Shown here in pieces: positions 1 to 8,817 of a stretch of DNA of 64,000 nt; the first letter of the stretch is position 1; each line of letters starts with the position of its first letter. The notes beneath the pieces were generated by a model. The model saw only the letters and a list, made by a program, of their open reading frames with translations, did no database searches and was not told the origin of the DNA. The DNA comes from Bifidobacterium ruminantium DSM 6489 (GTDB lineage: Bacteria; Actinomycetota; Actinomycetes; Actinomycetales; Bifidobacteriaceae). The stretch lies in contig NZ_JDTK01000005.1 of assembly GCF_000770925.1 (NCBI RefSeq), forward strand, positions 1-64,000. Direction: 5' to 3'. The position numbers and the translations under genes are program-made.

Positions 1-1
1 C

Positions 2-31
2 GTGGGCTGGTACGCCGTGTCCGCCAAGTAG
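2..31 (+). CDS. C-terminal end of a DUF5648 repeat protein (truncated by window edge)
   Basis: Only the last nine codons (VGWYAVSAK) and the stop are inside the window. The bases 1-31 are identical to 462-492, the end of the next gene, so this is the tail of another copy of the same tandemly duplicated unit whose remainder lies upstream. Confidence 0.6.
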   Translation: MGWYAVSAK

Positions 32-117
32 TTCCGGCCGCGCTCCTTTCCGTTGGGGCGGGCTCGTCTTTCGGGGCGGGTCCGCCCCTTCCTGTTCCGT
101 GGCGGCGTGCCCGTGTC

Positions 118-492
118 GTGGAGGGGTATGCTTGGAGGGGGACCTCGAGTGTGGCGGCGGTGCTCGCGCTGGTTCCGTTGTCGTGCGTGCCGGTTCCGGT
201 CTGGGCGTCGTCGGGCTCGTCGGTGTCGATGTATCGTTTGTATGACCATTACACGGGTGAGCATTTCTATACGTCGGATGTGTCGGAGCGTGATCATCTC
301 GTTTCCGTGGGCTGGTCGTACGAGGGTGTTGGCTGGCGTTCGGGCGGTTCCGTTCCGGTGTACCGCCAGTACAATCCGTACGCGAGGACGGGCACGCATA
401 ACTATACGGCGGACGGGTCGGAGAACGATCGTCTGGTCTCCGTGGGCTGGCGTGCCGAGGGCGTGGGCTGGTACGCCGTGTCCGCCAAGTAG
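118..492 (+). CDS. Small exported DUF5648-type repeat protein, copy 1
   Basis: 124 aa from the GTG at 118. A hydrophobic Ala/Val/Leu/Pro stretch at about residues 12-30 ending in VWA resembles a signal peptide. The rest is two imperfect repeats of the DUF5648 type (YRLYDHYTGEHFYTSD...ERDHLVSVGWSYEGVGW, then YRQYNPYARTGTHNYTAD...ENDRLVSVGWRAEGVGW); this family is found as C-terminal repeats of secreted or surface proteins, and its function is not established. No convincing ribosome-binding site precedes 118; the GTG at 151 has a GGAGGGGG about 8 nt upstream and may be the true start, giving a shorter leader peptide. The gene is one unit of a 461-bp tandem duplication. It may be a stand-alone secreted peptide or a fragment of a larger repeat protein cut up by the duplication. 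Confidence 0.5.
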   Translation: MEGYAWRGTSSVAAVLALVPLSCVPVPVWASSGSSVSMYRLYDHYTGEHFYTSDVSERDHLVSVGWSYEGVGWRSGGSVPVYRQYNPYARTGTHNYTADGSENDRLVSVGWRAEGVGWYAVSAK

Positions 493-578
493 TTCCGGCC
501 GCGCTCCTTTCCGTTGGGGCGGGCTCGTCTTTCGGGGCGGGTCCGCCCCTTCCTGTTCCGTGGCGGCGTGCCCGTGTC

Positions 579-1007
579 GTGGAGGGGTATGCTTGGAGGG
601 GGACCTCGAGTGTGGCGGCGGTGCTCGCGCTGGTTCCGTTGTCGTGCGTGCCGGTTCCGGTCTGGGCGTCGTCGGGCTCGTCGGTGTCGATGTATCGTTT
701 GTATGACCATTACACGGGTGAGCATTTCTATACGTCGGATGTGTCGGAGCGTGATCATCTCGTTTCCGTGGGCTGGTCGTACGAGGGTGTTGGCTGGCGT
801 TCGGGCGGTTCCGTTCCGGTGTACCGCCAGTACAATCCGTACGCGAGGACGGGCACGCATAACTATACGGCGGACGGGTCGGAGAACGATCGTCTGATCT
901 CCGTGGGCAGTGGCACGCCTGTGGCGCCTTCCTCTCCTGTGTTGGGTTCGTATCTGCGTGATGAGTTGGCGCTCGACGGGGCCGACGGCAACTTGCAGAT
1001 TGACTGA
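579..1007 (+). CDS. DUF5648-type protein, copy 2, with a foreign C-terminus
   Basis: 142 aa. Residues 1-110 are identical to copy 1 apart from one substitution (base 897, Val to Ile). At base 909, inside the second repeat, the identity stops abruptly and the frame continues into an unrelated tail (from SGTPVAPSSP to GNLQID). The junction is where the 461-bp duplication ends, so this gene is a fusion of the duplicated unit with the start of whatever lay downstream. The reading frame continues past the stop at 1005-1007 with protein-like sequence, so the stop may be a lesion. Whether it is expressed is unknown; the start uncertainty is the same as for copy 1 (GTG at 579 or 612). Confidence 0.4.
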   Translation: MEGYAWRGTSSVAAVLALVPLSCVPVPVWASSGSSVSMYRLYDHYTGEHFYTSDVSERDHLVSVGWSYEGVGWRSGGSVPVYRQYNPYARTGTHNYTADGSENDRLISVGSGTPVAPSSPVLGSYLRDELALDGADGNLQID

Positions 1008-1512
1008 TTTGATCCGTCGAGGGCGCGTGTGACTTATTTGTGGGAGGGTATGCCTCCGTGGCTGTTGCATCAGACGTCCAGTAGGCGTGTGTCTGGTGGT
1101 TGGGATATTTCGGATCGGTTGGCGACCTACCAGTTCCGCACGGACAACAATAAAGCCGCATTGCAGGAGTTGGACCACTATGCGAAGTCTGCAAGACGGC
1201 TTAGCCACAGTTAATGGCAGACAGCCAGTGGATTTCGATGTGAACAACACCGGTCCATATACTATCAATCGGGGCGATTCGTTCGGTATATGGTGTAACT
1301 GGGGTGAATCATACATGACTGAGACGAAGAGTGGCTGGTCGGCCACCTTCATTAAACGTGGCTGGTCTCGCACATACGTTCAAATATCCAAGTACGTCTC
1401 AATCCAGCTCCTTCTGATTTCGATGCACAGGATTCTTGCTATTTGTTCCAATGATGGGAATCAAACATCGTTACGCTTGACAGTGCTATTTTCATTGGAA
1501 CAGAAGGAGTGA
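1008..1512 (+). pseudogene. Decayed coding sequence downstream of the DUF5648 repeats
   Basis: Protein-like sequence continues in frame with copy 2 after its stop (1008-1195: YLWEGMPPWLLHQT, GGWDISDRLATYQF) and then moves to another frame (about 1185-1390: DGLATVNGRQPVDFDVNN, GDSFGIWCNWGESYM). One in-frame stop and one frameshift therefore separate the pieces. I do not recognise the family. Base composition becomes more AT-rich towards 1512, unlike typical genes in this window. Low certainty that all pieces belong to one ancestor. Confidence 0.35.
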
Positions 1513-1583
1513 ATTTTCAGTAGCCACCCAAAATCGGGTCACGATTGCTGTTTTTGATCAAACGGCATCGCTTTAGGGGGTGT

Positions 1584-2828
1584 TCAGTCTCTGCAGAATA
1601 AATCGCGTGTGTAGACTTTGCCTCCAACATTTGCGAGATTGTTATCCCAGCGATTTGCCACGATGATTGACGTGCGCGCCTTGAATTCGCTGAGATCGTG
1701 GGTGACCTCGCTGCCCTGGAAGTCGAGCTTGTCCAGTGTGGGCTCGTAGATGAGCACGGGGATGCCATTGGCTTTGAACTGCCTCATCACGTCCTGGATG
1801 GCGGACTGACGGAAATTGTCGGAGCCAGATTTCATGGTCAGTCGATAAATGCCGATGACCGGATTCTGCACGTCCTTGATGCGTTCCATCACCTCGGAGG
1901 CAACGAATTCCTTGCGGGTGCGGTTCGCATCCACAATGGCCTCGATGAGGTTCTGCGGCACCTGATTGTAGTTGGCAAGCAGCTGCTTGGTATCCTTCGG
2001 CAAACAGTATCCACCATAGCCAAAGCTGGGGTTGTTGTATCCGTCGCCGATGCGCGGATCAAAGCATACGCCGTCGATAATCTCCCGGGTGTTCAGTCCT
2101 CGGCTTTCCGCATAGGTGTCAAGTTCATTGAAATACGCCACGCGGAGAGCCAGATAGGTATTGGCAAACAATTTGATGGCCTCCGCTTCGGTGGTGCCAA
2201 CCACCAGAGTAGGGATGCCGGTGCTGCCATCATGATTGATACGGGACGCCTCGCTTGGATCGGCGCCTTCGGCGAGTAAAGATGCAAACTGGTGCGCGGC
2301 TTCAACGGATTCGGCATCATTTTGCGGAGCTCCGACAACAATGCGGCTTGGATGCAGATTGTCATACAGAGCATGGCCTTCGCGCAGGAATTCGGGAGAG
2401 AACAGAATGTAGTCGTCATCTAAATTCTCACGAAGCTGCTGCGTATAGCCAACTGGAATGGTGGACTTGATCACAATCCAGGCATGCGGCGAGTACTGGC
2501 GTACCGCGACAATCGCAGCTTCAACGCTGGAGGTATCGAAATAATTCTTCTTCTCGTCGTAATTTGTCGGTGTCGCAATCACTGCGAAATCGACATCCGT
2601 ATATGCTTCCTGCGCGTCGATGGTGGCATGGAAATCGAGCGGCCGCTCACCGGAGGCGTTCTTCTCCAGAAAATCGGTGATTACCGGATCGACAATCGGA
2701 CTTTTGCCACTGTTCAGCAGCTCGACCTTCTCAGGAACGATGTCAAGGGCGTGAACCTCGTTATGCTGGGAAAGCAGCAATGCGACGGACAATCCAACGT
2801 AACCGGTTCCTGCGACCGCGATCCTCAT
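1584..2828 (-). CDS. ugd: UDP-glucose 6-dehydrogenase
   Basis: 414 aa. Oxidises UDP-glucose to UDP-glucuronate with NAD+ in the cytoplasm, supplying a precursor for exopolysaccharide or wall polymers. The N-terminus [19 protein letters not shown] is the GxGxxG nucleotide-binding fold; [13 protein letters not shown] near residue 250 holds the catalytic cysteine of the UDPG/GDPM dehydrogenase family; length matches the short Ugd class. The start at 2828 is preferred over an in-frame ATG ten codons earlier because AGGAG lies 7 nt upstream of it. It follows the LtaS-like gene by 45 bp on the same strand, so the two are probably co-transcribed. RmlB lies on the other side of that gene, another nucleotide-sugar enzyme. 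Confidence 0.95.
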   Translation of the reverse strand: MRIAVAGTGYVGLSVALLLSQHNEVHALDIVPEKVELLNSGKSPIVDPVITDFLEKNASGERPLDFHATIDAQEAYTDVDFAVIATPTNYDEKKNYFDTSSVEAAIVAVRQYSPHAWIVIKSTIPVGYTQQLRENLDDDYILFSPEFLREGHALYDNLHPSRIVVGAPQNDAESVEAAHQFASLLAEGADPSEASRINHDGSTGIPTLVVGTTEAEAIKLFANTYLALRVAYFNELDTYAESRGLNTREIIDGVCFDPRIGDGYNNPSFGYGGYCLPKDTKQLLANYNQVPQNLIEAIVDANRTRKEFVASEVMERIKDVQNPVIGIYRLTMKSGSDNFRQSAIQDVMRQFKANGIPVLIYEPTLDKLDFQGSEVTHDLSEFKARTSIIVANRWDNNLANVGGKVYTRDLFCRD

Positions 2829-2873
2829 AATGCTTCTCCTGCTAGATATGTTGCGCATCCATTATGGAAAATA

Positions 2874-5474
2874 CTACTTACTGGGAACTTGAGTGAATTT
2901 TGTATTTTGCAAATATCCTTTGCCTGACGTTTGATCGTACTGAACAAGCTCGTAGTCCTTAAGCAACTGTTTCGCTGTTTTCGATAGTTTTTGCTTTTCG
3001 ATTTCGTCGCCATTCGAATCGAGATAAGTTGCGTTACCTTTACTACGTCCGCCTTTTTGAACGACAATTCGGCTGATGGCGGGTACGTTTTCGCGCAATT
3101 TAGTGAGTAAGGCCAAGTATGGCGACACCTTTGCATTCATATGCTCCGCAGCCATCGCCATGAAGTAATTGGATGATGTGTAGGATGTTGCGTGGTCAAT
3201 TTTAATGCCTCTTGACTTTGAAGCGTTATTGGACCATATGAAGTAATCCGTCTCATGCAAGGTGAGCGCGTTATTCTTGTCCTTACTTGCATTGTCGTAG
3301 ATTCCCGGAAGATGGTCTCCGTAGAAAATAACAGTGACAGGTTTATCCAACTTGTTGAGGGATTCCAGAAAAGCCAGCGTGGACTTGTCAGTGTAATTGA
3401 CGCCTTTTGCATATGTGTCAATCGAATATCGATCCCAGTAGCCTAGATTCTCTGAAACGTCTGCATCCTTAAATTCGTTATTGTCATACCAATCGTTGTA
3501 GGGAAGATGATTTTGCATAGTGACAAGTTGAAGGAATTGTGGATTGCCATTATTTGTTGTGTCTTGCTTATTCAAAAGGTCAAGAATGCACTGATAGGTA
3601 GAAGCATCGTCGACATCTGGTGATTTGTCGATATGATGCTGATGCCATATTGGTTTCTTGCTATCAAGAGTATAGAAATATGAGAATTTGAACTTATTGT
3701 AATTCGTATTTCTCAGGTACATGCTGCTGTAATACGGATGAACAGCGGTGGATCCATTTGATCCATACTTTTGGTTCCAGATTTGATTGAACGAATAAGG
3801 ACTTTTCTGTGTGGGGACAAGCTGCTGATAAGGAACCGTCAAAGAGCTGTTGAAGTTGGCGAGATTCAGACCCGTAAGGGCTTGGTACTCAATATTGGCG
3901 GTACCGCCACCGTAGCCTGGAGACAACATCAGACCTGAAGTGGTTGTATTTTTAAGGCTCCTGATATAGGGCATTGGATCGATGTCGTATGCGATGCCTG
4001 GAACACGTGTCGGATCTGAAAGAGATTCGGACAAAATCATGACAACATTGTTGTCGGTAAGGTTATTCGCCCTGTTTTTGTTAATGAGCACAGTTTCTTT
4101 GTTATAGCGTTGTGCCAGCTTCTGCATGGTTTCTTTGCTGTAGCCATTTGGCTCATCCATTGCTTTGACATGGGTGAGATTGAGGAAGGAGATTGCAGGG
4201 CCATTGGCTTGGGCGTCGTCGGTTGGGTTCCAAAGCTCTGCTTTGTATCCCATATCCCTAATCCACTTATATGACCATGAATTAGGTGTGCTGAGATTCC
4301 AAGTAAATGAGAAGAAGATCGCAACACTCAATACAGCTGCGATGATGCGTGTTAGATTGCCGAGGATATTCTTGATTGACGTGAACGGATGCGTCCAAGA
4401 ACAGTAAATGAATTTCCTTCTTCCGTCTAGAACAAAACAGATGAAACATACGACTAAGAACCAAAGAAGGGTTGTAACAGCAGAGCTAATGAATGCTTCG
4501 CTGTCTTTAGGAATGAAAGAAACGATATTTCCGGTATCTCCTCCGGAGAGGAAAGATAAATCGGCTGGGATTATCGGTTCGCCGCGAAGCTGAACTTTAA
4601 GCATATTGGCTACGGCATAGATGGACATCACAGAGCCGAATGTCGCAGTTGCAATCCAGAATCTATTGCATATGCAAATCAGAGCCAGATAGATTAAAGC
4701 GAGGGCAACGAAATTAATCAGGAATAGATATTTCTGTTCCAGCCACATTTGACTTACGAATTTGGTAAGTTGACCTGCAACACTATTTAGAATTTTTGTT
4801 GCTTGGCTGACATGTGTGCCTTTAGCATAGTGTGGCTTGCTATACATGCCCCATTGGATGAATAATACTTCGAAGGAAGTGAGCAGGAAGAATATCGCGG
4901 TATAGAACGCATAGGAGAACTTCATGCGTTTCTTCCACAAGGCCTGCGCACCCCGGAAGAACTTGATGATGAGCTGGATGGCTTTGAAACTCGTGAAGGT
5001 ATGCCATGCGTTACGTACCGTGGTTGCAGCGGCGCATGCGGTGCATGCAGTGGTGCGGGTCGCGCTGGCAATAGCGTAACCCGTTCGTTTTAAGCTATGC
5101 CCGGCAGTCGTCAGGGCCGTCCGAACCGTTTGAAGAGTGCGCGGCATTGCCTGTAATGCGTGATTGCCATTAACTTGCGCCTCTGCAGCAAAAGAGGAAA
5201 TATGCTGCTCGTCCGTAATCGCAAGAATATCCGTATCACATGGTGCGACGGACGTTTCCGTTTCCGGTATGTAGATGCTTCGGTGCGCGGGTTCCGCATG
5301 AAGAGGGGCTTTATGCGTGTACAGTTCCGCGCGGTGGCGCACATCGAAACAAGAGGGGGTGTCTATCATGCTCTCGTCAGCCAGTATCCGGTAAGTTCCG
5401 CCTATAAACGATTGTTTGGAATGCCTGACGTATGAAGGCTCGAAGGCATGAACGGCAGACTGGATATAAGGCAT
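2874..5474 (-). CDS. LtaS-family membrane phosphoglycerol transferase (sulfatase fold)
   Basis: 866 aa. Lipoteichoic acid synthase-type enzymes move glycerol-phosphate from phosphatidylglycerol to a growing polymer outside the membrane. Residues about 1-185 are Ala/Thr-rich and soluble-looking, about 190-410 hold five membrane helices, then the extracellular sulfatase-fold domain has VVMILSESLSDP (metal), GYGGGTANIEYQALTG (nucleophile Thr in the expected place) and FYGDHLPGIY (metal Asp-His). The start at 5474 is chosen because AAGGA lies 7 nt upstream; the ATG at 5528 has none. Family members usually have about 600-700 residues with a short N-terminus, so the 185-residue N-terminal extension is unusual. 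The membrane and catalytic parts are clearly AT-rich, while the extension is GC-rich like the rest of the chromosome. Confidence 0.88.
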   Translation of the reverse strand: MPYIQSAVHAFEPSYVRHSKQSFIGGTYRILADESMIDTPSCFDVRHRAELYTHKAPLHAEPAHRSIYIPETETSVAPCDTDILAITDEQHISSFAAEAQVNGNHALQAMPRTLQTVRTALTTAGHSLKRTGYAIASATRTTACTACAAATTVRNAWHTFTSFKAIQLIIKFFRGAQALWKKRMKFSYAFYTAIFFLLTSFEVLFIQWGMYSKPHYAKGTHVSQATKILNSVAGQLTKFVSQMWLEQKYLFLINFVALALIYLALICICNRFWIATATFGSVMSIYAVANMLKVQLRGEPIIPADLSFLSGGDTGNIVSFIPKDSEAFISSAVTTLLWFLVVCFICFVLDGRRKFIYCSWTHPFTSIKNILGNLTRIIAAVLSVAIFFSFTWNLSTPNSWSYKWIRDMGYKAELWNPTDDAQANGPAISFLNLTHVKAMDEPNGYSKETMQKLAQRYNKETVLINKNRANNLTDNNVVMILSESLSDPTRVPGIAYDIDPMPYIRSLKNTTTSGLMLSPGYGGGTANIEYQALTGLNLANFNSSLTVPYQQLVPTQKSPYSFNQIWNQKYGSNGSTAVHPYYSSMYLRNTNYNKFKFSYFYTLDSKKPIWHQHHIDKSPDVDDASTYQCILDLLNKQDTTNNGNPQFLQLVTMQNHLPYNDWYDNNEFKDADVSENLGYWDRYSIDTYAKGVNYTDKSTLAFLESLNKLDKPVTVIFYGDHLPGIYDNASKDKNNALTLHETDYFIWSNNASKSRGIKIDHATSYTSSNYFMAMAAEHMNAKVSPYLALLTKLRENVPAISRIVVQKGGRSKGNATYLDSNGDEIEKQKLSKTAKQLLKDYELVQYDQTSGKGYLQNTKFTQVPSK

Positions 5475-5657
5475 CGTCGCTTCCTTCACGGCAAATAACC
5501 CCTTGTGTAAACGGGGGTTTATGAGCATGTAAAACCGAGCTATATATTAGCCAGTGTGTCTGGACGAGTAGGTGTCTTGACGGTATCTGGAAAATGTCTG
5601 AAGGGTAAACATGATGAAGTCGGTGTCGGAATGGGGGGTAGAGCCGGAGATGCGTGA

Positions 5658-6722
<1,065 letters not shown>

Positions 6723-6725
6723 GCG

Positions 6726-7061
6726 TCAGTGGAATTGGTATTTCATCTGCAGCTCAATGCGATCATAGGGAGAAAGCTCACCGACGTATTCGCCAAGTGC
6801 ACTCAACGGAATCTTGAGTAATCTCCGATATCGAACCGCGGATGCTCGGTTGAGTCCGGCTTCTTCCCAATTATGAATAAGCAAGAAGTCCGGGAAATTG
6901 GTCTTGCCGACTTGCGACGTCACATAAATCACCACGCAACCGTCTTCGGTGATTTCCTTGATTACGACAGGTCGGTATTTCCCGTTTGTCGGATCCTCTC
7001 GAAAAGGGAACCAGACCCTCCAAATTTGCCATGGACGTACATCGGTCAATCTTCTTCCCAT
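6726..7061 (-). CDS. PemK/MazF-like type II toxin candidate
   Basis: 111 aa. The order RPWQIWRVWFPF, then KYRPVVIKE, then VVIYVTSQ, then LLKIPLSALGEYVGEL follows the PemK/MazF SH3-like barrel (basic W-rich first strand, RPVVV strand, final Leu-rich helix). MazF-type toxins cleave mRNA; specific catalytic residues cannot be confirmed by eye. It overlaps the 3' end of the upstream Panacea gene by 16 bp; a TTG codon at 7049 forms a TTGA overlap with that gene's stop and is an alternative start. The overlap implies coupled translation with the partner gene. Ends 3 bp from the rmlB stop, so the two are convergent with no room for a separate terminator. Confidence 0.65.
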   Translation of the reverse strand: MGRRLTDVRPWQIWRVWFPFREDPTNGKYRPVVIKEITEDGCVVIYVTSQVGKTNFPDFLLIHNWEEAGLNRASAVRYRRLLKIPLSALGEYVGELSPYDRIELQMKYQFH

Positions 7062-7606
7062 CCTTCGGGAAGGAACGGATGGCCGGATGCATCGAGCTTG
7101 GCAATCGTCACCTGATTGTCGGGCGTCGGATCCTTATCGATATGCAATGGCGAGCGCTTCACCCATTCATCGATGAGTTCGCAGGGGATTTCGTTGTTTT
7201 GGTTGGGTTGATACACTTTCGACCATGGGGTGTCTGGCTTGTGTGTCATACGCATCAGGCCTGTTGCCGAATAGTCTCGCGCATAAGTGCGGTATACGTC
7301 GCATAGGAGTTCCAGCACTTCGGGCTGGACGGTTTGCCAGTCGAATGGTTGGGCGACTTTGGTGATGGAATCTCGTTGGTATCCTTTGAATGTTCGGTAG
7401 ACGTCTTTTACGACAGGACCGTATTTCCAAGCTTCTAGGGGTGTGTCGAAGAGTGGTTTGCCGAAGCGTTGCAGGCTTGCCGCTTGCGCGAAAAACAGCA
7501 GTTTGTTGAGTTTCATGTTGGTGATGCCGTCATCTTCTTCCGGATCGCCTTCGTTGGCGGTCGAGATGAAGAAGTCCGCTACGTCCATAACGTTCATTAA
7601 GGCCAT
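7046..7606 (-). CDS. Panacea-domain (DUF4065, SocA/GepA-like) antitoxin candidate
   Basis: 186 aa. The N-terminal half has the Panacea signature: DVADFFISTA, NMKLNKLLFFAQAASL, FDTPLEAWKYGPVVKDVY. Panacea domains are established as antitoxin domains that neutralise many unrelated toxins. The C-terminal 60 residues are more divergent. Start at 7606 has AAAGGTGA close upstream (AAGG about 6 nt away). It is the first gene of a pair with the overlapping PemK-like gene, which is the expected antitoxin-first order. The assignment as antitoxin rests on the domain and the gene order; an alternative is a phage-related GepA-like protein. Confidence 0.75.
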   Translation of the reverse strand: MALMNVMDVADFFISTANEGDPEEDDGITNMKLNKLLFFAQAASLQRFGKPLFDTPLEAWKYGPVVKDVYRTFKGYQRDSITKVAQPFDWQTVQPEVLELLCDVYRTYARDYSATGLMRMTHKPDTPWSKVYQPNQNNEIPCELIDEWVKRSPLHIDKDPTPDNQVTIAKLDASGHPFLPEGWEED

Positions 7607-7745
7607 GGTTCACCTTTCTGCGTAGTGGCTTGCAATGCATAAAAGCATTTCGATATAAAACATTTCAGCATACTTCGCTACGGGTTTCAAGGCAAATTCG
7701 TTATTGGTGTAAAGCTGAATAGGGGGCGGGACTTCGTCTGGAACG
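7607..7745. other. Spacer between two toxin-antitoxin modules
   Basis: 139 bp, more AT-rich than its surroundings, carrying the ribosome-binding site of the Panacea gene at its left end. A minus-strand frame through it (ending ...YAEMFYIEMLLCIASHYAER) looks mildly protein-like, but it has no start of its own outside yoeB and no recognised family; a gene remnant is possible. Confidence 0.3.
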
Positions 7746-8015
7746 TCAGGTGCTGCCGTAGTGGGTGCGGCATGCGATGATTTCAAGCGTCTGGTCCTGG
7801 CTGACTCGGTAGACAAGACGGTTTTTCTGATCGATGCGACGTGACCAGAATCCCTGAAACTCCCACTTCAACGGTTCCGGCATGCCGATGCCTTGGCCGA
7901 CGCCGTTACGTTCGATGTCTTTGATGAGCTGATTGATGCGCTTCAATGTTTTCTTGTCCTGAGACTGCCGGTACAGATAATCGTTCCAGGCGTCATCGGT
8001 GAAGGTTTTGAGCAT
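7746..8015 (-). CDS. yoeB: YoeB-family ribosome-dependent mRNA interferase toxin
   Basis: 89 aa. YoeB/Txe toxins cut mRNA in the ribosomal A site. The match runs along the whole protein: FTDDAWNDYLYRQSQDKKTLKRIN, GMPEPLKWEFQGFWSRRI, NRLVYRVSQ and the C-terminal ACRTHY, which includes the expected catalytic Glu (WEF), Arg (NRLVYR) and His (THY). Three extra residues (GST) follow the usual terminal Tyr. It begins 5 nt after the stop of its antitoxin gene, so the two form one operon. Confidence 0.93.
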   Translation of the reverse strand: MLKTFTDDAWNDYLYRQSQDKKTLKRINQLIKDIERNGVGQGIGMPEPLKWEFQGFWSRRIDQKNRLVYRVSQDQTLEIIACRTHYGST

Positions 8016-8020
8016 TGGCG

Positions 8021-8275
8021 TCAGTCCTCGATGAGTTCATGAGGATGAGCGTCTTTGGAGTCGAGCTGTGCGACGCTATGGCGCAGATGATCCAAATTCT
8101 GCGCCGAATAAAAGGGGTCGGCGGTGACCTCGAATGGGATGCGGCGCTCTCGGACCATGGTTTTTGCGAACATGGCGAATGCGGCGCTCATGCTGATTCC
8201 CAGTTCCTTGCACAGCGCCTTCATGGCCTGCTGTGTTTCGCTGTCCAAACGCACGTTGACTATTGCGCTGCCCAT
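8021..8275 (-). CDS. dinJ: RelB/DinJ-family antitoxin, partner of YoeB
   Basis: 84 aa ribbon-helix-helix protein. NVRLDSETQQAMKALCKELGISMSAAFAMFAKTM is the RelB/DinJ DNA-binding region; RRIPFEV and the acidic C-terminus are typical of the toxin-binding part. Start at 8275 is chosen for AAAGGAG 7-8 nt upstream; the longer frame to 8329 would run through the operator. Pairing of a DinJ-type antitoxin with a YoeB toxin rather than YafQ is less usual but occurs in mixed modules. Likely represses its own promoter through the inverted repeat just upstream. Confidence 0.88.
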   Translation of the reverse strand: MGSAIVNVRLDSETQQAMKALCKELGISMSAAFAMFAKTMVRERRIPFEVTADPFYSAQNLDHLRHSVAQLDSKDAHPHELIED

Positions 8276-8312
8276 GAGTACGCTCCTTTTGTTGATTTCG
8301 CAAAAACTATAT

Positions 8313-8337
8313 ATTGTATAGATATTCACTATACAAT
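8313..8337. promoter_or_regulatory. Operator of the DinJ-YoeB module
   Basis: Perfect inverted repeat ATTGTATAG-N7-CTATACAAT, 38 bp upstream of the dinJ start and inside the AT-rich promoter region. This is the usual place and form for autoregulation by a RelB-type antitoxin. Confidence 0.65.
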
Positions 8338-8445
8338 GGATAGTGTTTTATGTCGAGCGTTTTATCTGTCGGCAGGTACTGACGGTGAATGATGGCGGGG
8401 TGGTGGCCGAAGCGTCGTCGTGCGCAAGGCCAGTGAGTGTCGGCG

Positions 8446-8817
8446 TCAGTCTTCGATGGAATCGACGTAGGGGCGTAGCCTGGCGAGGAGCGCTTCGGCG
8501 TCGGACGTGGCCGAAGCGTACAGGGCGAAGGCGTCGATGCCGTCGTATTCGTGCACGATGACGTTGCGCAAGGCGCGCAGCTCGTTCCATGGAAGCTGCG
8601 GAACCGTTTCACGGAAGTCGTCGGAAAGCCGTCGCGCGGATTCCTGGGCCTGCACCATATCCATCGCCACGGAATTGAATCGCATGTAATCGGATTCAAG
8701 CTTTTCGGCCGAGCCGGCGGCCGAAGCGTCGTCGTGTGCCCGTTGCAGATGCTCGACGAGGCGGATGAGGTTGGTTTCGTCGCGGAACCGCTGGTCGGTA
8801 TGTCTGCGCGTCATCAT
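8446..8817 (-). CDS. hepT: HepT-family RNase toxin (MNT-HEPN module)
   Basis: 123 aa. HEPN-domain RNase of the HepT/DUF86 type. RNVIVHEYDGID contains the R-x4-H-x-Y motif; Arg and His form the RNase active site, and the Tyr is the residue that partner MntA enzymes are known to modify with AMP in related systems. It overlaps the upstream nucleotidyltransferase gene by 4 nt (ATGA), a strong sign of coupled expression. Last gene of its operon. Confidence 0.9.
   Translation of the reverse strand: MMTRRHTDQRFRDETNLIRLVEHLQRAHDDASAAGSAEKLESDYMRFNSVAMDMVQAQESARRLSDDFRETVPQLPWNELRALRNVIVHEYDGIDAFALYASATSDAEALLARLRPYVDSIED

Larger units (their letters stand above)
1..908 (+). repeat. 461-bp near-perfect tandem duplication
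   Basis: Bases 1-447 recur at 462-908 with a single difference noticed by eye (G436 versus A897). The period is 461 bp, not a multiple of three, so it duplicates whole gene units rather than extending a protein. The first bases of the window are already the end of a unit, so at least one more copy probably lies to the left. Confidence 0.9.
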
